The position numbers and the translations under genes are program-made. Of a stretch of DNA of 22,570 bases, positions 19,236 to 22,570 are shown piece by piece; within the stretch, counting starts at the first letter, position 1, and every line of letters starts with the position of its first letter. The notes under the pieces were generated by a model, which was not told the DNA's origin, did no database searches, and worked only from the letters and a program-made list of their open reading frames with translations. Source of the stretch: a virus; IMG/VR virus record IMGVR_UViG_3300025132_000336, positions 1-22,570 of that record; one strand, given 5' to 3'.

Positions 19236-20183
19236 ATGGATAACGAAACACAAACACAAGAAGCACAGGAAGAAAAATTTGTCTACGAAGTAGAAGATGA
19301 TACACCTGTTGCTGAAGAAAAAATTGAAACTTCACCAGAAAAAAAAGATGGAGAAGACCGAACAATTGTTCGTGAAAAAAATGAAGAGCCTGAAGAACTT
19401 GAAGCATATAGCGACAATGTTCAAAAAAGAATTAATCAATTAACAGCTAAACGTAAACAAGCATTAGAAGAAGCAGAAGCTGCTTTTAATTTTGCTCAAC
19501 AACAAAAAAATGAAAATGAACAATTAAAGCAACAGCTTAATCAGTTAAATCAAGGCTATACTTCTGAGTTTGGTAATAGAATTGAATCACAAACTGCTCA
19601 AGCTAAAAAACTTTATAAGGAGGCTTTTGATGCTGGAGATGCTGAAAAAATGTCTGAAGCGAGTGACCTTATGGCTAAACTCGCTATTGAAAATGAAAGA
19701 CTCAGAATCCAAAAAGCTCGTGCTGAGCAAGCGGGAGCAACTGGAAATAATGCGGAAAAGAGCAATGTTGAACAGGAAACCTCGCAAACGAGGCAGACCG
19801 CCCAAAAACAAGATTTAGATCCAAAACTACAAAAATGGTTAGATAACAATTCTTGGTTTGGAACTGATATGATTATGACTAGCGGAGCAAGAGCTATACA
19901 TGAACAATTAGTTGGACAAGAAGGTTTTGATCCGTCAACTGATGATTATTATGCAGAAGTTAGCAAGCGTATGGCTGTTGAGTTTCCGCACAAATTTAAG
20001 GGAGGACAGAAGAACACCCAATCTGTAGCTCCTGCGTCCAATGGACGGTCTCTAAAAAAGGGTGGTAAAAAAACTATTGAGCTAACACCTGGTCAGGTAG
20101 CCTTTGCTAAAAAAATGAGGATACCTTTAGAAAAATATGCACAGGAAGTTGCTAAAATAGAAAAAACAAAAGGAGTAGCGTAA
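19236..20183 (+). CDS. scaffolding-like protein (315 aa)
   Basis: Start set at ATG 19236, six bases behind GGAG (19226-19229); an ATG at 19224 lies before that site. The N-terminal 50 residues are strongly acidic; residues about 65-170 are coiled-coil (AKRKQALEEAEAAFNFAQQQKNENEQLKQQLNQLNQ); the C-terminus is basic (RSLKKGGKKTIELTPGQVAFAKKMRIPLEKYAQEVAK). This layout, together with the place ahead of decoration and capsid genes, fits a phage scaffold protein that guides procapsid assembly and then leaves. An exact palindrome copy at 19360-19371 lies in the acidic part and encodes RTIVRE. Confidence 0.8.
   Translation: MDNETQTQEAQEEKFVYEVEDDTPVAEEKIETSPEKKDGEDRTIVREKNEEPEELEAYSDNVQKRINQLTAKRKQALEEAEAAFNFAQQQKNENEQLKQQLNQLNQGYTSEFGNRIESQTAQAKKLYKEAFDAGDAEKMSEASDLMAKLAIENERLRIQKARAEQAGATGNNAEKSNVEQETSQTRQTAQKQDLDPKLQKWLDNNSWFGTDMIMTSGARAIHEQLVGQEGFDPSTDDYYAEVSKRMAVEFPHKFKGGQKNTQSVAPASNGRSLKKGGKKTIELTPGQVAFAKKMRIPLEKYAQEVAKIEKTKGVA
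19360..19371. repeat. palindrome GAACAATTGTTC, copy 7 inside the scaffold gene
   Basis: Exact copy with CC on the left and GTG on the right (CCGAACAATTGTTCG). It is inside a coding region, in frame, where it reads as RTIVRE in a stretch otherwise rich in Glu and Lys. Confidence 0.9.
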
Positions 20184-20644
20184 TGGCTGATCGTACTAAT
20201 CGAGAGTCGCAAACTCGTGAAAAAAATGCGAGAGTACAACAGTGGAAACCACCGTCAACGCTAGATGCTCCAGAAGCACCTGTGGGTTATAAACACAGAT
20301 GGATAAGAGAACGAGTTATGGAATATGATGATAGATCAAATATTCATAAACGGCTTAGAGAAGGATATGAATTAGTTCGTGCTGAAGAATATCCCGACTT
20401 TGATGCGCCTGTAATTGATGAAGGCAAAAATGCTGGAGTAATCGGTCAGGGTGGTCTTTTGTTAGCACGGATACCTGATGAACTTGTCGAGCAGAGAAAT
20501 GAATATTATCGAAACAAGACAAATAATCAAATGGAGGCTATTGACAGAGATATGATGAGAGATTCAAATTCTGCAATGCCTATGCTTAAACCTGAGAGAC
20601 GTTCTCAAGTCGCCTTTGGTGGCAAAAAGTCCGTTGACTCGTAA
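20183..20644 (+). CDS. conserved phage head-region protein (153 aa)
   Basis: TAATG overlap with the scaffold stop, and AAAGGAG upstream. The sequence MADRTNRESQTREKNARVQQWKPPSTLDAPEAPVGYKHRWIRERVMEYDDRSNIHKRLREGYELVRAEEYPDF is a recurrent type in marine phage genomes next to the capsid genes. It is basic, with a VIGQGGLLLARIPDELVEQRNEYY region in the middle and no known catalytic residues. Role unknown; a head or neck protein is likely from position. Confidence 0.7.
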   Translation: MADRTNRESQTREKNARVQQWKPPSTLDAPEAPVGYKHRWIRERVMEYDDRSNIHKRLREGYELVRAEEYPDFDAPVIDEGKNAGVIGQGGLLLARIPDELVEQRNEYYRNKTNNQMEAIDRDMMRDSNSAMPMLKPERRSQVAFGGKKSVDS

Positions 20645-20666
20645 TTTTAATTTTAAGGAGACTTAA

Positions 20667-21251
20667 ATGGCAAATCAAGATGCTGCTTTCGGATTACGTC
20701 CTGTTAAAAGAATAGGTGGAACACCCTATACTGGTGGACAAAGCCGATATAGAATCGCTGCCAATTATGGAACTGCTATATTTCAAGGTGATTTAGTAAT
20801 GCAAGTCACTGGCGGAGGCGTGGAAATTCACGCTGATGGTGGTACTGTTCCGATAGTTGGAGTATTCAATGGTTGTAGGTACACAGACCCTACAACTGGA
20901 AAAGAAACCTTTTCCAACTTTTACCCTGCAAGTACAAATGCTTCCGACATTGAGGCTTTTATCATTGACGACCCAATGGTTGTTTTTGAAATTCAATGTA
21001 ACGCTGCATTTCCAATTGCAGATTTACTTGGTAACTTTGATGTTGTTTATACAACAGCAGGGTCTACTGTCACGGGAATTTCTGGTGCAGAATTAAATGT
21101 ATCTGATGGAGCAACCACTGCTGGTTTACCTCTAAAGGTTATAGATATTTCTCAAGATCCAGAAAATTCAGATGTTTCATCAGATGCAACCAATGTCTAT
21201 GCTGTGATTCAAAATCACATCTTTGGACAAAAAGGTGCAGGATTAGCATAA
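20667..21251 (+). CDS. head decoration-like protein (194 aa)
   Basis: Ribosome site AAGGAG at 20655-20660. The sequence MANQDAAFGLRPVKRIGGTPYTGGQSRYRIAANYGTAIFQGDLVMQVTGGGVEI is a beta-rich protein with 'AFGLRPV' start typical of proteins coded just before the major capsid gene in marine phages; I read it as the decoration or head-stabilisation protein. A conserved C-terminus (NVYAVIQNHIFGQKGAGLA) is visible. Two Cys (NGCRYTDP, EIQCNAAF). It is in the same operon as scaffold and capsid proteins. Confidence 0.72.
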   Translation: MANQDAAFGLRPVKRIGGTPYTGGQSRYRIAANYGTAIFQGDLVMQVTGGGVEIHADGGTVPIVGVFNGCRYTDPTTGKETFSNFYPASTNASDIEAFIIDDPMVVFEIQCNAAFPIADLLGNFDVVYTTAGSTVTGISGAELNVSDGATTAGLPLKVIDISQDPENSDVSSDATNVYAVIQNHIFGQKGAGLA

Positions 21252-21264
21252 GGGAGTTTAGATT

Positions 21265-22176
21265 ATGGCTATATCAAGAGCGCAACTAGTTAAAGAACTA
21301 GAACCTGGTCTAAATGCCCTTTTTGGCATGGAATATGACCGTTACGATAATGAGCATGCGGAAATCTATGATACAGAATCATCAGACAGAGCGTTTGAAG
21401 AAGAAGTAATGATTAGTGGTTTCGGCAATGCTGCAACTAAATCAGAGGGTGCTGGTGTATCTTTTGATAGTGCAAACGAAGTATATACATCAAGGTATAC
21501 AATGGAGACAGTTGCATTAGCTTTCGCATTAACTGAGGAAGCAATGGAAGATAATCTCTATGACCGTCTTGGTGCTAGATATACAAAAGCACTAGCAAGA
21601 TCAATGGCACACACTAAGCAAGTAAAAGCTGCTTCGACTCTAAACAATGCGTTTAGTTCTAGCTTTACTGGTGGTGATGGAAAAGAGCTTTGTGCTACAG
21701 ACCATCCTCTAGGTGGTGGTGGAACATTCTCAAATGAACCATCAAGTGCCGCTGACTTAAACGAAACATCATTAGAAAGTGCATTAATTGACATTTCTAA
21801 TTTTGTTGACGAGAGAAACATGATTGTAGCTCTTCGTGGTATGAAGTTAATCATTCCACCAGCACTACAGTTTGTTGCTGATCGTTTATTAGAGTCAACT
21901 CTAAGACCTGGAACTGCTGACAATGATGTAAACGCAGTTAAGAACATGGGGATGTTACCAGAAGGTTACGTTATCAACCATTTCTTAACAGATACAGATG
22001 CGTTTTTCATCAAAACAGATGCTCCAAATGGTTTCAAATACTTTGAAAGAACACCATTAAGCACAAGCATGGAAGCAGACTTCGACACAGGAAATATGAG
22101 ATATAAAGCAAGAGAAAGATATGCTTTTGGATTCTCTGATCCTCGTTGTGTGTTTGGATCACCAGGCGCAGCTTAA
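21265..22176 (+). CDS. major capsid protein
   Basis: A 303-residue protein. RYTMETVALAFALTEEAMEDNLYDRLGARYTKALARSMAHTKQVKAASTLNNAF, CATDHPLGGGGTFSNEPSSAADLNETSLESALIDISNFVDERNMIVALRGMKLIIPPALQFVADRLLES and KYFERTPLSTSMEADFDTGNMRYKARERYAFGFSDPRCVFG match the Mu gpT-type HK97-fold capsid family as I know it. Ribosome site AGGGAG at 21251-21256. Stop at 22174-22176; a palindrome copy (22178) follows after one base and a terminator at 22196. Confidence 0.88.
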   Translation: MAISRAQLVKELEPGLNALFGMEYDRYDNEHAEIYDTESSDRAFEEEVMISGFGNAATKSEGAGVSFDSANEVYTSRYTMETVALAFALTEEAMEDNLYDRLGARYTKALARSMAHTKQVKAASTLNNAFSSSFTGGDGKELCATDHPLGGGGTFSNEPSSAADLNETSLESALIDISNFVDERNMIVALRGMKLIIPPALQFVADRLLESTLRPGTADNDVNAVKNMGMLPEGYVINHFLTDTDAFFIKTDAPNGFKYFERTPLSTSMEADFDTGNMRYKARERYAFGFSDPRCVFGSPGAA

Positions 22177-22177
22177 C

Positions 22178-22189
22178 GAACAATTGTTC
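22178..22189. repeat. palindrome GAACAATTGTTC, copy 8, after the capsid gene
   Basis: Exact copy (CGAACAATTGTTCG at 22177-22190), one base behind the capsid stop codon and just ahead of terminator T6. Confidence 0.9.
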
Positions 22190-22195
22190 GATTAT

Positions 22196-22228
22196 TAAAA
22201 GGGTGGCTTGCGAGTCACCTTTTTTTTA
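22196..22228 (+). terminator. rho-independent terminator T6
   Basis: AAAAGG-G-TGGC pairs with GTCACCTTTT (one bulged G), loop TTGCGA, with eight T at the end. It closes the capsid unit. Confidence 0.85.
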
Positions 22229-22291
22229 TGTATACTTAAATTACCTTGACGAAGAATTAACTTCGACAAATGCCACGACAAGGAGATTTAC

Positions 22292-22570
22292 ATGGCTAAT
22301 ACAACTTTTAAAGGAACTCTACGTTCTGAAGGTGGATATTCATCTATTGCTACTGCTGCAAGCACAGGAGTAGAAACAACTCAAATGTCAATTTCATCTG
22401 CTGGATTTGCATCTATGGATGCCAATACAATGGCAGTAGAAGCTGGTACTGGTATAACAACTGGTACTGGAACTATTTACAGAAGCTCTGTTCAAAGAGT
22501 TGGTGGAATAATAACAACAAGAATTTTAATTGACTTAACTGGTTTAAGATCAACTGGTTCAGGCGATATT
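22292..22570 (+). CDS. phage structural protein, partial (cut by the window end)
   Basis: AAGGAG at 22280-22285 precedes ATG 22292; the frame is open for 93 codons to the window edge. MANTTFKGTLRSEGGYSSIATAASTGVETTQMSISSAGFASMDANTMAVEAGTGITTGTGTIYRSSVQRVGG is small-residue-rich, beta-type, as in virion surface or decoration-type proteins that follow the capsid gene in marine phages. A small stem CGAAG / CTTCG (22250-22265) lies in its leader. End not seen. Confidence 0.65.
   Translation, partial: MANTTFKGTLRSEGGYSSIATAASTGVETTQMSISSAGFASMDANTMAVEAGTGITTGTGTIYRSSVQRVGGIITTRILIDLTGLRSTGSGDI

Noticed and set aside
22146-22373. 75-residue + strand frame across the end of the capsid gene
   Set aside because: It crosses palindrome copy 8 and terminator T6 and overlaps the next structural gene in another frame.

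Overview
The window is a stretch of a tailed double-stranded DNA phage genome (or prophage). The right two thirds hold a head-assembly block: large terminase, portal, co-chaperonin, scaffold-like protein, decoration-like protein and major capsid protein. Every gene I accept is on the + strand. The DNA is AT-rich. Most genes have clear Shine-Dalgarno sites, and the promoters are of the TTGACA / TATAAT type, which argues against a Bacteroidota host. Protein style (lysine- and glycine-rich tails with GGKV motifs, 3-TM holin, phage GroES) reminds me of uncultured marine phages of Proteobacteria. That host call is an impression, not a search result. No tRNA, CRISPR array, insertion sequence or integrase was seen.

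Layout. 1-3666: a tightly overlapping run of small early-type genes (HExxH protein, DUF3846-like protein, several unknowns) ending in a DNA methyltransferase and a Cys-rich zinc-ribbon protein. 3667-3920: a hairpin-rich non-coding block packed with GGTAAGT / ACTTACC repeats. 3921-4448: small terminase. 4449-9015: five short transcription units, most with their own promoter and terminator. They carry two small acidic or unknown genes, a 25-residue membrane peptide, a gamma-glutamylcyclotransferase-like enzyme, an amidoligase fused to a winged-helix-like domain, and an XRE-type regulator. 9060-22570: a structural operon with an 833-residue protein of unknown role, TerL, Gly/Lys-rich small proteins, portal, a group of small membrane proteins including a holin, GroES, scaffold, decoration and major capsid protein, and a partial gene at the right edge.

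Two non-coding systems stand out. (1) A palindrome GAACAATTGTTC occurs as seven exact copies and one near copy. It clusters at the ends of the short transcription units, is also found inside the scaffold gene and right after the capsid gene, and has more than twenty half-sites (AATTGTTCGG or its complement), mostly in the first 6.6 kb and often inside genes. (2) An 11-bp dyad, GYAATSATTRC, sits between the -35 and -10 of four promoters (one variant) and in the leader of a fifth unit. It is a candidate operator for a phage repressor, possibly the XRE protein encoded in the fifth unit.

Working picture (inference): a co-regulated array of moron-like gene cassettes, delimited by the palindrome, has been placed between the small and large terminase genes. 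Its enzyme pair (amidoligase plus gamma-glutamylcyclotransferase-like protein) may make or trim amide or peptide bonds in infected cells.
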